In this document: positions 17,082 through 25,608 of the stretch, piece after piece | Position numbering within the stretch: the stretch's first letter is position 1 | How the letters are laid out: the number at the start of each line of letters is the position of its first letter | From: Arthrobacter globiformis NBRC 12137 | GTDB lineage: Bacteria; Actinomycetota; Actinomycetes; Actinomycetales; Micrococcaceae | DNA: 53,589 nucleotides | Assembly: GCF_000238915.1 (NCBI RefSeq) | Contig: NZ_BAEG01000111.1 | Location: forward strand, 1-53,589 | Reading direction: 5' to 3' | The notes under the pieces: model-generated | What the model was told of the DNA's origin: nothing | The model's database searches: none | The model's input: the letters and a program-made list of their open reading frames with translations, nothing else | Translations under genes and position numbers: made by a program

Positions 17082-17285
17082 GTGGCTGTTCCCAAGCGGA
17101 AAATGTCTCGCTCGAATACCCGCGCCCGCCGCTCCCAGTGGAAGGCAACCGCCCCCCACCTGGTGAAGACCATCGAGAACGGCCAGGTCACCTACAGCCT
17201 GCCGCACCAGGCAAAGGTCGTTACCGACTCGGCTGGCACTGCGCTGTTCCTTGAGTACAAGGGCCGCAAGGTCGCGGACGTCTAA
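17082..17285 (+). CDS. rpmF: 50S ribosomal protein L32, cysteine-free form
   Basis: The 67-residue protein begins AVPKRKMSRSNTRARRSQWK after a GTG start, the family hallmark. It contains no cysteine at all, so it is the zinc-independent (C-minus) form of L32; zinc-binding L32 has CxxC pairs in the second half. It sits between yceD and rnc in the common order yceD-rpmF-rnc. Confidence 0.96.
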   Translation: MAVPKRKMSRSNTRARRSQWKATAPHLVKTIENGQVTYSLPHQAKVVTDSAGTALFLEYKGRKVADV

Positions 17286-17306
17286 TCGGCCTCCAAGCTG
17301 ATCAGG

Positions 17307-18062
17307 ATGTCTTCAACTGAAGAGCTTCTGAAGCGTCTCGGTGTCTTCATTGACGCCGGGACGCTTCGTCTTGCTCTGACACACCGTTCGTACGCCTACG
17401 AAAACGGCGGCATACCCACTAACGAGCGCCTTGAGTTCCTGGGTGACTCCATCCTGGGCTTCTCTGTCACCGATGCGCTGTACCGCGACAACCCGACGCT
17501 TCCCGAGGGCGACCTGGCCAAGCGCCGGTCGGCCGTGGTGAGTACCCGGGCCCTCGCCGGCATCGGCCGCAGCCTTGGCATCGGGGACTACATTTACCTC
17601 GGCCAGGGGGAAAAGCTCACCGAAGGCAAGAACAAGGCCTCGATTCTGGCTGACACCATGGAGGCCCTCATTGGCGCCACATACGTGTCCAACGACATCG
17701 AGACCGCCCGCCAGCTGGTGATGCGCCTCATCGGACCACTCCTGAAGGACGCAGCGGCCCTGGGCGCCGGCACGGACTGGAAAACCAGCATCCAGGAGCT
17801 GGCCGCGGGACGGCAGCTGGGCAGCATCTACTACGCCGTCGAGGGCTCCGGCCCGGACCACGCGCGCACCTTCGTCGCCGTCCTCCAGATCGGCGGAACC
17901 GCCTACGGAAAGGGCTCCGGCCACTCCAAGAAGGAAGCCGAGCAGGAAGCTGCAGCGGATGCCTGGCGTAAGCTCTCGGGCGCGGAGGCGAAGGTCTCCG
18001 GCGCGGAGTCTGCACCGGAGAACGCAACGGCGGCCCCGTCGGAACCCGCCGCGGGCAGCTAA
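17307..18062 (+). CDS. rnc: Ribonuclease III
   Basis: RNase III cuts double-stranded RNA, including pre-rRNA. The 251-residue product has the signature NERLEFLGDSIL at residues 39-50 with the catalytic acidic residues. A second catalytic segment, ADTMEALIGATYV, lies further on, and a C-terminal double-stranded RNA-binding domain ends in GSGHSKKEAEQEAAADAW. The last 25 or so residues are a low-complexity Ala/Glu/Pro tail. It lies 21 bases after rpmF and six bases before mutM. Confidence 0.96.
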   Translation: MSSTEELLKRLGVFIDAGTLRLALTHRSYAYENGGIPTNERLEFLGDSILGFSVTDALYRDNPTLPEGDLAKRRSAVVSTRALAGIGRSLGIGDYIYLGQGEKLTEGKNKASILADTMEALIGATYVSNDIETARQLVMRLIGPLLKDAAALGAGTDWKTSIQELAAGRQLGSIYYAVEGSGPDHARTFVAVLQIGGTAYGKGSGHSKKEAEQEAAADAWRKLSGAEAKVSGAESAPENATAAPSEPAAGS

Positions 18063-18068
18063 GCCCCC

Positions 18069-19037
18069 GTGCCTGAACTTCCCGAAGTCGAGGTGGTCCG
18101 CCGCGGCCTGGTCAACTGGGTCCGCGGCCGGACCATCACCGGCGTCGACGTGGTCGACCCACGGTCCGTGCGCCGGCATGCCCTGGGGCCCGAGGATTTC
18201 GCCGGGAACCTTGAGGGGGCCACAGTCCTCGACGTCGTCCGCCGCGGCAAGTTCCTCTGGATGCCACTGCAGGAGGACGGCGCGCCACGCTCTACAGATG
18301 CGGGCACTTCCGGCTTGCCTGGCGTCGCGCTCATGGCCCACCTCGGTATGAGCGGGCAGCTCCTGATGCAGGACGGCTCCGTTCCGGACGAGAAACACCT
18401 GAAGATCCGCCTGCGGCTGAGCCCGGCGGGAACCATGCCGGAGCAGCTGCGGTTCGTGGACCAGCGGATCTTCGGCGGCCTCTTCATCACCACGCTCGTT
18501 CCCACGGACGACGGCGGTCCCGGCGGGACCGCGGAGGACCCGGTGCCGGTCATCGCCGAGGAAGCCTCGCACATCGCGCGGGACCCCCTGGACCCGCATT
18601 TTTCCTTTGACACCTTCTACCGCCGTCTCCGGAAGCGGAAGACCGGGCTGAAACGCGCGCTGCTGGACCAGGGGCTCGTCTCCGGGATCGGCAACATCTA
18701 CGCCGACGAGGCCCTGTGGCGGGCCAAGCTGCACTATGCCCGGCCCACCGACACTCTCCGGCGGGCCGACGCCGAGCGCGTCCTCGCCGCTGCCCGCGAC
18801 GTGATGAGCGATGCGCTGGCCGCCGGCGGCACCAGCTTCGATTCCCTGTACGTCAACGTCAACGGGGCATCCGGTTACTTTGAGCGGTCCCTCAACGCCT
18901 ACGGCAGGGAGGGGGAGGAATGCCGGCGCTGCGCGGCCGCGGGGATCCGCAGCATCCTGAAGCGCGAACAGTTCATGAACCGTTCCTCCTACACCTGCCC
19001 CGTCTGCCAGCCGCGGCCGCGCAACGGCCGCTGGTGA
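18069..19037 (+). CDS. mutM: Formamidopyrimidine-DNA glycosylase
   Basis: MutM (Fpg) removes 8-oxoguanine and nicks the abasic site. The 322-residue product starts at a GTG and reads MPELPEVEVVRRGL, placing the catalytic Pro2 and Glu3 correctly. RRGKFLW carries the conserved lysine, and a C-terminal zinc finger uses Cys285, Cys288, Cys310 and Cys313. It is somewhat longer than the usual 270-290 residues because of insertions around residues 70-85 and 140-160. The rnc-mutM-smc order is typical of actinobacteria. Confidence 0.96.
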   Translation: MPELPEVEVVRRGLVNWVRGRTITGVDVVDPRSVRRHALGPEDFAGNLEGATVLDVVRRGKFLWMPLQEDGAPRSTDAGTSGLPGVALMAHLGMSGQLLMQDGSVPDEKHLKIRLRLSPAGTMPEQLRFVDQRIFGGLFITTLVPTDDGGPGGTAEDPVPVIAEEASHIARDPLDPHFSFDTFYRRLRKRKTGLKRALLDQGLVSGIGNIYADEALWRAKLHYARPTDTLRRADAERVLAAARDVMSDALAAGGTSFDSLYVNVNGASGYFERSLNAYGREGEECRRCAAAGIRSILKREQFMNRSSYTCPVCQPRPRNGRW

Positions 19038-19158
19038 CAATTGCCACCCTGTCCGGAGGGGCCGGAGGGCCGTAAATCCGGGGATCCCGGCCCGCTTGCC
19101 GCTAGATTTGGTGGAGGACAAGCAGCCGCTGCCGCCACCTATGGAGATCTGAAAAACC

Positions 19159-22100
19159 TTGCACCTCAAAAGTCTGACCGTCCGGGGCTTCAAGTCGTTT
19201 GCGTCGGCAACAACGTTCGACTTTGAGCCCGGCGTCACGGCAGTCGTCGGGCCCAACGGCTCGGGCAAATCCAACGTGGTGGACGCCCTCGCCTGGGTCA
19301 TGGGGGAGCAGGGCGCCAAAACCCTCCGCGGCGGCAAGATGGAGGACGTCATCTTTGCCGGCACCTCCGGGCGCCCGCCGCTGGGCCGCGCGCACGTCTC
19401 GCTCACCATCGACAACACCGACGGCGCGCTGCCGATCGAGTACAGCGAAGTCACCATCTCCCGCACGCTGTTCCGCACCGGCGGTTCCGAATACGCCATC
19501 AACGGCTCAGCCTGCCGGCTCCTGGACATCCAGGAGCTCCTCTCCGACTCAGGACTCGGCCGGGAAATGCACGTCATCGTGGGACAGGGACAACTGGACC
19601 GGGTCCTGCACGCCACCCCCGAGGACCGCAGGGGCTTCATCGAAGAAGCCGCCGGCATCCTTAAACACCGGCGGCGCAAGGAAAAGACCGTCCGCAAGCT
19701 GGAGGCGATGCAGGCCAACCTCCAGCGGCTCAGTGACCTGACCGGGGAAATCCGCCGGCAGCTCACACCGTTGGGCAAGCAGGCAGAGGTGGCACGGCGC
19801 GCGCAAACGGTCCAGTTTGAGGTCCGTGATGCCCGGGCCAGGCTGCTGGCCGATGACCTGGTCCAGCTTCAGGACACCCTTGCACAGGACATTGCCGACG
19901 AGTCCGCGCTCAAGGCGCGGCGCGCCGCCGTCGAAATCCAGCTTGAGGAGGGCCGTCGGCGGCAGGCGTCACTGGAGCAGCTCGCTGCGGAGGCGACCCC
20001 CAGGCTGAATGCCGCCAGGGATACGTGGTACCAGCTGTCCGCCGGACGGGAGCGTCTGCGTTCGCTCGCATCCCTGGCCCAGGAACGCTGCCGCCTGCTC
20101 GGCTCCGCAGACCCGGCGCCGGAGCCGGGTCGGGACCCGGAACAGCTGGAGCGGCAGGCCGCACGGGTCCGCGGCGAGCAGGCGGACCTGGAAAAGGACA
20201 TCCGCGAAGGGCGGGCCGCCCTGGAGGCTGCCACCGCCGCCAAGTCAGCGGCCGAGGATGCCGCCGCGGCCGAGGAGAAGCGGCTCACCGCCGCGCTGCG
20301 GACCGCTGCCGACCGGCGTGAGGGCCTGGCACGGCTGGCCGGCCAGGTGGGGGCGGCGCGGTCAAAGGTGGAATCTGCCCAGGCCGAAGTCGGCAGGCTG
20401 CGCGAATCCCTGGCCGCCGGCGATGAGCGGCGCCGGCATGCCCAGTCCGAGTTCACCGCGCTCGAATCACAGGTGGCAGGGGTCGAGGACGGCGAGGAAA
20501 CCCTTGATGCCGAATACGAGGACGCCAGCGCCGCCCTCGACGGCATCCTCGCTGAGATCGATTCGCTGAAAAGCACCGAACGCGACGCCGTCCGCGAACG
20601 GGACGCGCTGAAGGCACGGCACGAGGCGCTGCAGCTGGGCCTCAACCGCAAGGACGGCTCCGACCACGTCCTCGGTGCCGGGGTGGCAGGCACTGTCGGT
20701 CCGCTGGCGGCGGCCCTGTCCGTTGAGCCGGGCTATGAGGCAGCCGTTGCGGCAGCCCTGGGCAGCGCCTCGGATGCCATCGTGGTCCGGGACGCCGGAA
20801 CGGCGGCAGCATTGGTGCGCCTCCTCAGGGAGGACGACGCCGGCCGGGCCACGCTGCTGCTCGAGGCGGCCGGGCCTGCGGCCCCGGCCGCTGGCGATGC
20901 CGCCGGGAGTGCACTGCCCGCCGGGGCCCTGCCCGCCGGTGCCCGCCCGGCGGTGGACCTGGTGACGGCCTCCGGAACCACGGCGGCGGCCGTGCGGACA
21001 CTGCTCGCTGCCACCGCCGTCGTCGAGGACCATGACACGGCGGCGGTCCTCGTCGCCGAGCGTCCCGACCTTACCGCCGTGACGCTGGCAGGCGATGTTT
21101 TCACAGCCTGGACCGTTACCGGCGGTTCCGCGAAGGCGCCCTCACTGCTTGAGGTGCAGGCCGCCGTCGACGACGCCGCATCCCGCCTGGCGGCCGTCAC
21201 CGCTGGGCTGGAACAGTGCCGCTTTGCGCTCGCTGGCGCAGAGGGCCGCCGCGCCGAGGCACAGGAACGGGCGGACGCCGCCCTGGAGCGCCTGCACGAA
21301 TCGGATGCCCGGCTGGCAGCGGTGGCCGAACGGCTGGGCCACCTCAACTCGGTCCTGCGCAGCGCCGTCGGCGAAAGCGAACGGCTGGCCGCGTCACTGG
21401 CCAGCGCCGAGGCAAACATCGTGGCCGAGCAGGAGGCGCTGACGGCGGTGACCGCCCGGCTGGCGGCGGCCCAGGACGCCCCTGCCGCGGAGGAACCGTC
21501 CACGGAGCAGCGGGACGCGCTGGCCCTGGCCGCATCGAAGGCACGGTCCGCCGAAATGGAAGCCCGCCTGTCCCTGCGCAGCCGGGAAGAACAGCTCACG
21601 GCCATCCGCAACAGGGCCACTTCGCTGGAACGGGCGGCAGCCTCGGAACGCCGGGCGCGGGAGCAGGCGGCCGAACGGGCGCGCCGTCGAAGGATCCAGG
21701 CCAAGCGGGCGGCCGCTGTCTCGGCCGCGGCGGAGCAGCTGATCCGGTTCAGCGACGTTTCCGTTGAGCTGGCCAGCGCGGAGCGGGACCACGCCGAGCA
21801 GGTCCGGGAGCAGCGGGACCGGGAACTGGCCGATATCCGCACTGCCACCGACGCACTGGCCCGCGAACTGGCGGAACTGACCGACTCGGTGCACCGCGAC
21901 GAGCTGGCCCGTGCCCAGCAACGGCTGCGGATCGAGGCGCTGGAAACGAAGTCGGTGGAGGAGCTGGGTCTGACCGCAGACCAGCTCGTGGCCGACTACG
22001 GGCCGGACCAGCCGGTGCCCATGGCCGCCGCCGCTTCCAAGGACAAGTGGGCCGCGCTGCGGGCGCCGGTCGATGCTGCGGGCCAGCCGGTGGTGGAGGG

Positions 22101-22767
22101 TGTGCCGTTCGTCCGCGAGGAACAGGAAAAGCGGCTCCGGAAGGCGGAACGCGACCTGTCGTCGCTGGGCAAGGTCAACCCCCTGGCGCTGGAGGAGTTC
22201 GCCGCGCTGGAGGAACGCCACCAGTTCCTCAGCACCCAGCTGGAGGACCTCAAAGCCAGCCGCAAGGACCTGCTGGACATCATCAAGGAAGTGGATGACC
22301 GCGTACAGAAGGTCTTCTCGGAGGCCTTCGCGGACACCTCGGCCCAGTTCGTGCGGGTCTTCGGCCGGCTCTTCCCCGGCGGCGAGGGCAGGCTGGTCCT
22401 GACCGACCCCACGGACATGCTCACCACCGGCATCGAGGTGGAGGCCCGGCCCGCAGGCAAGAAAATCAAGCGGCTGTCCCTGCTGTCCGGCGGCGAGCGG
22501 TCACTCACCGCGGTGGCCCTGCTCGTGGCCATCTTCAAGGCCCGGCCCTCCCCGTTCTACGTCATGGACGAGGTGGAAGCCGCCCTCGATGACACCAACC
22601 TCGGCCGGCTCATTACGATCTTTGAAGAGCTCCGGGAATCCAGCCAGCTGATCGTGATCACCCACCAGAAGCGGACCATGGAGGTGGCCGACGCGCTGTA
22701 CGGCGTGACAATGCGGGGCGACGGCGTGTCCACCGTTATCAGCCAGCGGCTGGGAGCGGACGTCTAG
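19159..22767 (+). CDS. smc: Chromosome segregation protein SMC
   Basis: SMC is the condensin ATPase that compacts and segregates the chromosome. The 1202-residue product has Walker A GPNGSGKSN at residues 31-39. Two long Ala/Arg/Glu-rich coiled-coil arms flank a hinge near the middle (about residues 500-680). The ABC signature LSGGERSLTAVALL and Walker B YVMDEVEAALDD lie at the C terminus. The start is TTG, with GGAG 12 bases upstream. An Ala-Gly-Pro-rich low-complexity patch occurs in the hinge region (around 20870-20950). Confidence 0.97.
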   Translation: MHLKSLTVRGFKSFASATTFDFEPGVTAVVGPNGSGKSNVVDALAWVMGEQGAKTLRGGKMEDVIFAGTSGRPPLGRAHVSLTIDNTDGALPIEYSEVTISRTLFRTGGSEYAINGSACRLLDIQELLSDSGLGREMHVIVGQGQLDRVLHATPEDRRGFIEEAAGILKHRRRKEKTVRKLEAMQANLQRLSDLTGEIRRQLTPLGKQAEVARRAQTVQFEVRDARARLLADDLVQLQDTLAQDIADESALKARRAAVEIQLEEGRRRQASLEQLAAEATPRLNAARDTWYQLSAGRERLRSLASLAQERCRLLGSADPAPEPGRDPEQLERQAARVRGEQADLEKDIREGRAALEAATAAKSAAEDAAAAEEKRLTAALRTAADRREGLARLAGQVGAARSKVESAQAEVGRLRESLAAGDERRRHAQSEFTALESQVAGVEDGEETLDAEYEDASAALDGILAEIDSLKSTERDAVRERDALKARHEALQLGLNRKDGSDHVLGAGVAGTVGPLAAALSVEPGYEAAVAAALGSASDAIVVRDAGTAAALVRLLREDDAGRATLLLEAAGPAAPAAGDAAGSALPAGALPAGARPAVDLVTASGTTAAAVRTLLAATAVVEDHDTAAVLVAERPDLTAVTLAGDVFTAWTVTGGSAKAPSLLEVQAAVDDAASRLAAVTAGLEQCRFALAGAEGRRAEAQERADAALERLHESDARLAAVAERLGHLNSVLRSAVGESERLAASLASAEANIVAEQEALTAVTARLAAAQDAPAAEEPSTEQRDALALAASKARSAEMEARLSLRSREEQLTAIRNRATSLERAAASERRAREQAAERARRRRIQAKRAAAVSAAAEQLIRFSDVSVELASAERDHAEQVREQRDRELADIRTATDALARELAELTDSVHRDELARAQQRLRIEALETKSVEELGLTADQLVADYGPDQPVPMAAAASKDKWAALRAPVDAAGQPVVEGVPFVREEQEKRLRKAERDLSSLGKVNPLALEEFAALEERHQFLSTQLEDLKASRKDLLDIIKEVDDRVQKVFSEAFADTSAQFVRVFGRLFPGGEGRLVLTDPTDMLTTGIEVEARPAGKKIKRLSLLSGGERSLTAVALLVAIFKARPSPFYVMDEVEAALDDTNLGRLITIFEELRESSQLIVITHQKRTMEVADALYGVTMRGDGVSTVISQRLGADV

Positions 22768-22813
22768 GACCCGCCCAGGACGACCGCGGCGGTGGCTGCC
22801 CGTGCCGCCCGCG

Positions 22814-22846
22814 GCTTGTGAGAAGCGCCTGTCGCTTGTGAGAAGC
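22814..22846. repeat. Two 13-bp direct repeats, 20 bp apart, before ftsY
   Basis: GCTTGTGAGAAGC occurs at 22814-22826 and again at 22834-22846. Each copy is itself an inverted repeat (GCTT-GTGAG-AAGC). The 20-bp period puts both on the same face of the helix, and the second copy ends eight bases before the ftsY start. A protein-binding site or mRNA structure is possible; no function is established. Confidence 0.6.
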
Positions 22847-22853
22847 TAGGGGT

Positions 22854-24071
22854 GTGAATGACATCATCCCGATTCTTCTGCCCATTCTTGCTGCCCTGGT
22901 AGTTATCGGCGGGCTGGTCCCGGTGCTGATGAAGGCCCGGAAATCCGGCAACCCGTACCCCGGCACCCGGGACGCCAACGACCCCGTTGAGCCGCTCGGA
23001 GGCGGGGGGACACTCCTCGAGGACCGCCCGTCCGCGCCTGCCGCGCCTGCAGTCCGAAAGGACCCAGACGCCGTCGACCTTGAAGGGCTGGAAGCCGACG
23101 TCCCGGATGACGCAGCCGGCCTGGAGACCATCGCGGTGGAGACGCCGCTGCCTGTGGCCGGGCGGCTGACCCGCCTCCGGGAGCGCCTGGTCAAATCCAA
23201 CAACGTGCTCGGCAAGGGCCTGCTGGCGCTGCTCTCCAGCGACAAGATCGATGAGAACGTCTGGGATGAGGTGGAGGAGACCCTGCTCCTGGCCGACCTG
23301 GGCACTGAGCCCACCATGGAGCTGGTGGACGCACTCCGCGAACGCGTGAAGGTCCTGGGCACCCGCGACCCCGAGCACGTCAAGGCACTGCTTCGGGAAG
23401 AGCTCATCAAGATCGTGGACCCGTCCATGGACCGCAGCCTGCGGATTGAACGGCACGCGGACAGGCCCGCCGTCATGATGGTGGTCGGCGTCAACGGCGT
23501 GGGCAAGACCACTACGGTGGGAAAGCTGGCCCGCGTCCTCGTGGCGGAGGACAAGGACGTCCTGCTCGGCGCTGCCGACACCTTCCGCGCGGCCGCCGCC
23601 GAGCAGCTGGCCACCTGGGGACAGCGGGTGGGGGTTCTCACCGTGAAGTCCGACATCGACGGCGCGGACCCGGCGTCCGTGGCGTACGAGGCCGTGAAGG
23701 CCGGCATTGAGCAGGAGGTCGACGTCGTCATGATCGACACCGCCGGCCGCCTGCAGAACAAGGTCGGCCTCATGGACGAGCTCCGCAAGGTCAAACGCGT
23801 CGTGGAAAAGCTGGCAGAGGTGGACGAGGTCCTCCTGGTCCTGGACGCCACCACCGGTCAGAACGGGCTCAACCAGGCGCGGGTCTTCTCCGAGGTTGTC
23901 AACATCACCGGCATCGTCCTGACCAAGCTGGACGGAACCGCGAAGGGTGGCATCGTCGTCGCCATCCAGAAGACCCTGGGCGTGCCTGTGAAGCTCATCG
24001 GCCTCGGCGAGGGCGCGGACGACCTCGCCCCATTCGAAGCCGAGGGTTTCGTCGACGCGCTCCTGAACTAG
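22854..24071 (+). CDS. ftsY: Signal recognition particle receptor FtsY
   Basis: FtsY docks the SRP-ribosome complex at the membrane. The 405-residue product begins at a GTG with a hydrophobic N-terminal segment (IIPILLPILAALVVIGGLV), a likely membrane anchor, then an acidic linker, and the NG GTPase domains. GVNGVGKT (G1) lies at residues 212-219, and DTAGRLQNKVGLMDEL and TKLDGTAKGG follow. The partner ffh is at 28.8 kb. The hairpin repeat at 24085 lies 14 bases after its stop and may terminate it. Confidence 0.96.
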   Translation: MNDIIPILLPILAALVVIGGLVPVLMKARKSGNPYPGTRDANDPVEPLGGGGTLLEDRPSAPAAPAVRKDPDAVDLEGLEADVPDDAAGLETIAVETPLPVAGRLTRLRERLVKSNNVLGKGLLALLSSDKIDENVWDEVEETLLLADLGTEPTMELVDALRERVKVLGTRDPEHVKALLREELIKIVDPSMDRSLRIERHADRPAVMMVVGVNGVGKTTTVGKLARVLVAEDKDVLLGAADTFRAAAAEQLATWGQRVGVLTVKSDIDGADPASVAYEAVKAGIEQEVDVVMIDTAGRLQNKVGLMDELRKVKRVVEKLAEVDEVLLVLDATTGQNGLNQARVFSEVVNITGIVLTKLDGTAKGGIVVAIQKTLGVPVKLIGLGEGADDLAPFEAEGFVDALLN

Positions 24072-24084
24072 CCCGCATCCCAAG

Positions 24085-24145
24085 TAGGTAGCAGCAGGGG
24101 GCGTTCCCAGCCTTGGGAACGCCCCCTGCTGCTACCCAGTTGGGT
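24085..24145. repeat. 61-bp palindromic repeat element, copy B
   Basis: This copy forms a perfect 22-bp hairpin: arms at 24088-24109 and 24114-24135 with a GCCT loop, followed by ACCCAGTTGGGT at 24134-24145. It lies between the convergent ftsY and MFS genes, overlaps the last codons of the MFS gene and supplies its TAG stop (24132-24134). It is well placed as a bidirectional terminator. Copy A is at 447-507. Confidence 0.88.
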
Positions 24146-25382
24146 CAGGCTGGCGCTGCACCGTCTCCCGCGCGGCCAGCCAGCCCAGGGCGGCGACCAG
24201 CAGCACGGCGCCTGTCGCGGCGAAGGCCCAGCTGTAACCCAGCCGGTCGGCCAGCAGACCGACGAGCACCGGGCCGAGGATGGCGCCGATGTCGGACGTC
24301 ATCTGGTAGGCAGCCAGCACAGGCCCGCCGGACCTGTCGCGGCCGATCACGTCGGCGACCGCCGCCTGCTGCGCCGGATTGAGCATTCCCGCGCCCACTC
24401 CCGCCAGCATCGAGGCGGCCAGGAACCACCCCAGCCCCTGCATCAGGCCGATCCCCGCCGTCGCCGCGCCCGTGACCACGAGTCCGGCCACCATCATCGG
24501 CTTCCTGCCCAGGCTGTCCGCCAGCCGGCCAGACACGGTCAGGGCGAGGGCGTTCCCGGCAGCGAAGACAGCCAGCGCCCAACCCGCTGCCCCTGGCCCG
24601 GAGCCCAGGGCCGTGACGGCAAACAGCGGCACCGTGGCCATGCGAACCCCGAACGTCGCCCATCCGTTGGCGAAGCTGGAGAGCATGGCTGCCCGGTAAG
24701 CGCTGTCGCGGAAGGCCTCGCCGAGCCTCATGGCCGGTGCGCCGCCTGCCCCGCCGCGGGCTGAGCCGGGAACATGGCTGAGCTGCGTCTGCACCACCAG
24801 GGCGGCGAGGACGAGAGCGCCGGCGTAGGCGAGGAACGGGATGCGCAGGCCGAAGCCGGCCAGCAGGCCGCCGACGATGGGCCCGCAGACGTTGCCGATC
24901 AGGAACGCGGACGCGTACGCGCCGGACACCCGGCCGCGGCTTTCCGGGGGCGCCAGCCTGATGACCAGCGCCATCGAGGCCACCGTGAACATGACCGATC
25001 CGGCACCGCCCAGCCCGCGGAACGCCAGCAGCTGCCAGTAGTTCTGCGCGAAGGCGCACGCCGCAGTGGAGGCCGCCACGATGAGCAGGCCGGCGACATA
25101 GACCGGCCGTTCGCCCAGCCTGCCGATGAGCGCCCCGCCGGCGGGAGCGAACAACAGCCGCATGAGCGCAAAGATGCTGACGATGACGGCGGCGGCCGTC
25201 GCCCCGACGTCGAACGTGGTGGCGAATTGTGGCAGCACCGGTGCCACGAGGCCGAAGCCCAGCGCGATCAGGAAGGCTGCGACGAGCATCACCTTGATGT
25301 CACGGGGCAGCGGAGCGCCGTCGGCGCGGCGGACCGCACTGAACCGGGGTTTGCCCGCGGCGTTACGGGGGAGTGGCGTCAT
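24132..25382 (-). CDS. Major facilitator superfamily transporter
   Basis: The 416-residue product has about 12 hydrophobic segments. The loop after helix 2 reads GRLGERPVYVAG, and the equivalent loop in the second half is GRLADSLGRKPMMVAG. These are the MFS motif A positions, so it is a drug:proton antiporter-like or sugar-efflux-like carrier. The substrate is unknown. I start at the ATG 25382 (MTPLPRNAAGKPRF); a longer in-frame reading enters the amtB promoter region. The last few codons and the stop are made of the repeat element at 24085-24145. Confidence 0.85.
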   Translation of the reverse strand: MTPLPRNAAGKPRFSAVRRADGAPLPRDIKVMLVAAFLIALGFGLVAPVLPQFATTFDVGATAAAVIVSIFALMRLLFAPAGGALIGRLGERPVYVAGLLIVAASTAACAFAQNYWQLLAFRGLGGAGSVMFTVASMALVIRLAPPESRGRVSGAYASAFLIGNVCGPIVGGLLAGFGLRIPFLAYAGALVLAALVVQTQLSHVPGSARGGAGGAPAMRLGEAFRDSAYRAAMLSSFANGWATFGVRMATVPLFAVTALGSGPGAAGWALAVFAAGNALALTVSGRLADSLGRKPMMVAGLVVTGAATAGIGLMQGLGWFLAASMLAGVGAGMLNPAQQAAVADVIGRDRSGGPVLAAYQMTSDIGAILGPVLVGLLADRLGYSWAFAATGAVLLVAALGWLAARETVQRQPDPTG

Positions 25383-25431
25383 GAAGCTGGGAATCCTTGG
25401 GAAACGGTCGGGACGGGCGTTTGGGGCGGAT

Positions 25432-25458
25432 GAAACATAGCCGTAACAAGCAGGATAT
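25432..25458 (+). promoter_or_regulatory. GlnR-like boxes upstream of amtB
   Basis: GAAAC (25432-25436), GTAAC (25443-25447) and a weaker GATAT (25454-25458) are spaced by six bases each. This matches the GTnAC-n6-GAAAC pattern known for GlnR in Streptomyces and Mycobacterium. Another GTAAC is at 25485-25489. They lie 110-180 bases upstream of amtB, a classic nitrogen-regulated gene. GlnR control is inferred, not shown. Confidence 0.35.
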
Positions 25459-25608
25459 GCACCATTTACGTCAGGGAGGTTGTTGTAACAGGCCCGCAAT
25501 CTAAATCCTCCGCCAGCGAAACACACCGCGGCAAAACTTGATCCAGGACGCAAAAGGCGTTGGGCAGGCGGATCACTCCGCAGCATTCGATCAGAGAGGA
25601 CGTGCACC

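Noticed and set aside
19041..19158. Small open frame between mutM and smc
   Set aside because: It has no ribosome site, overlaps the smc start and looks like chance.
17313..19778. A long minus-strand open frame opposite rnc, mutM and smc
   Set aside because: It is the antisense shadow of three well-supported genes, caused by high GC content, with no domain.
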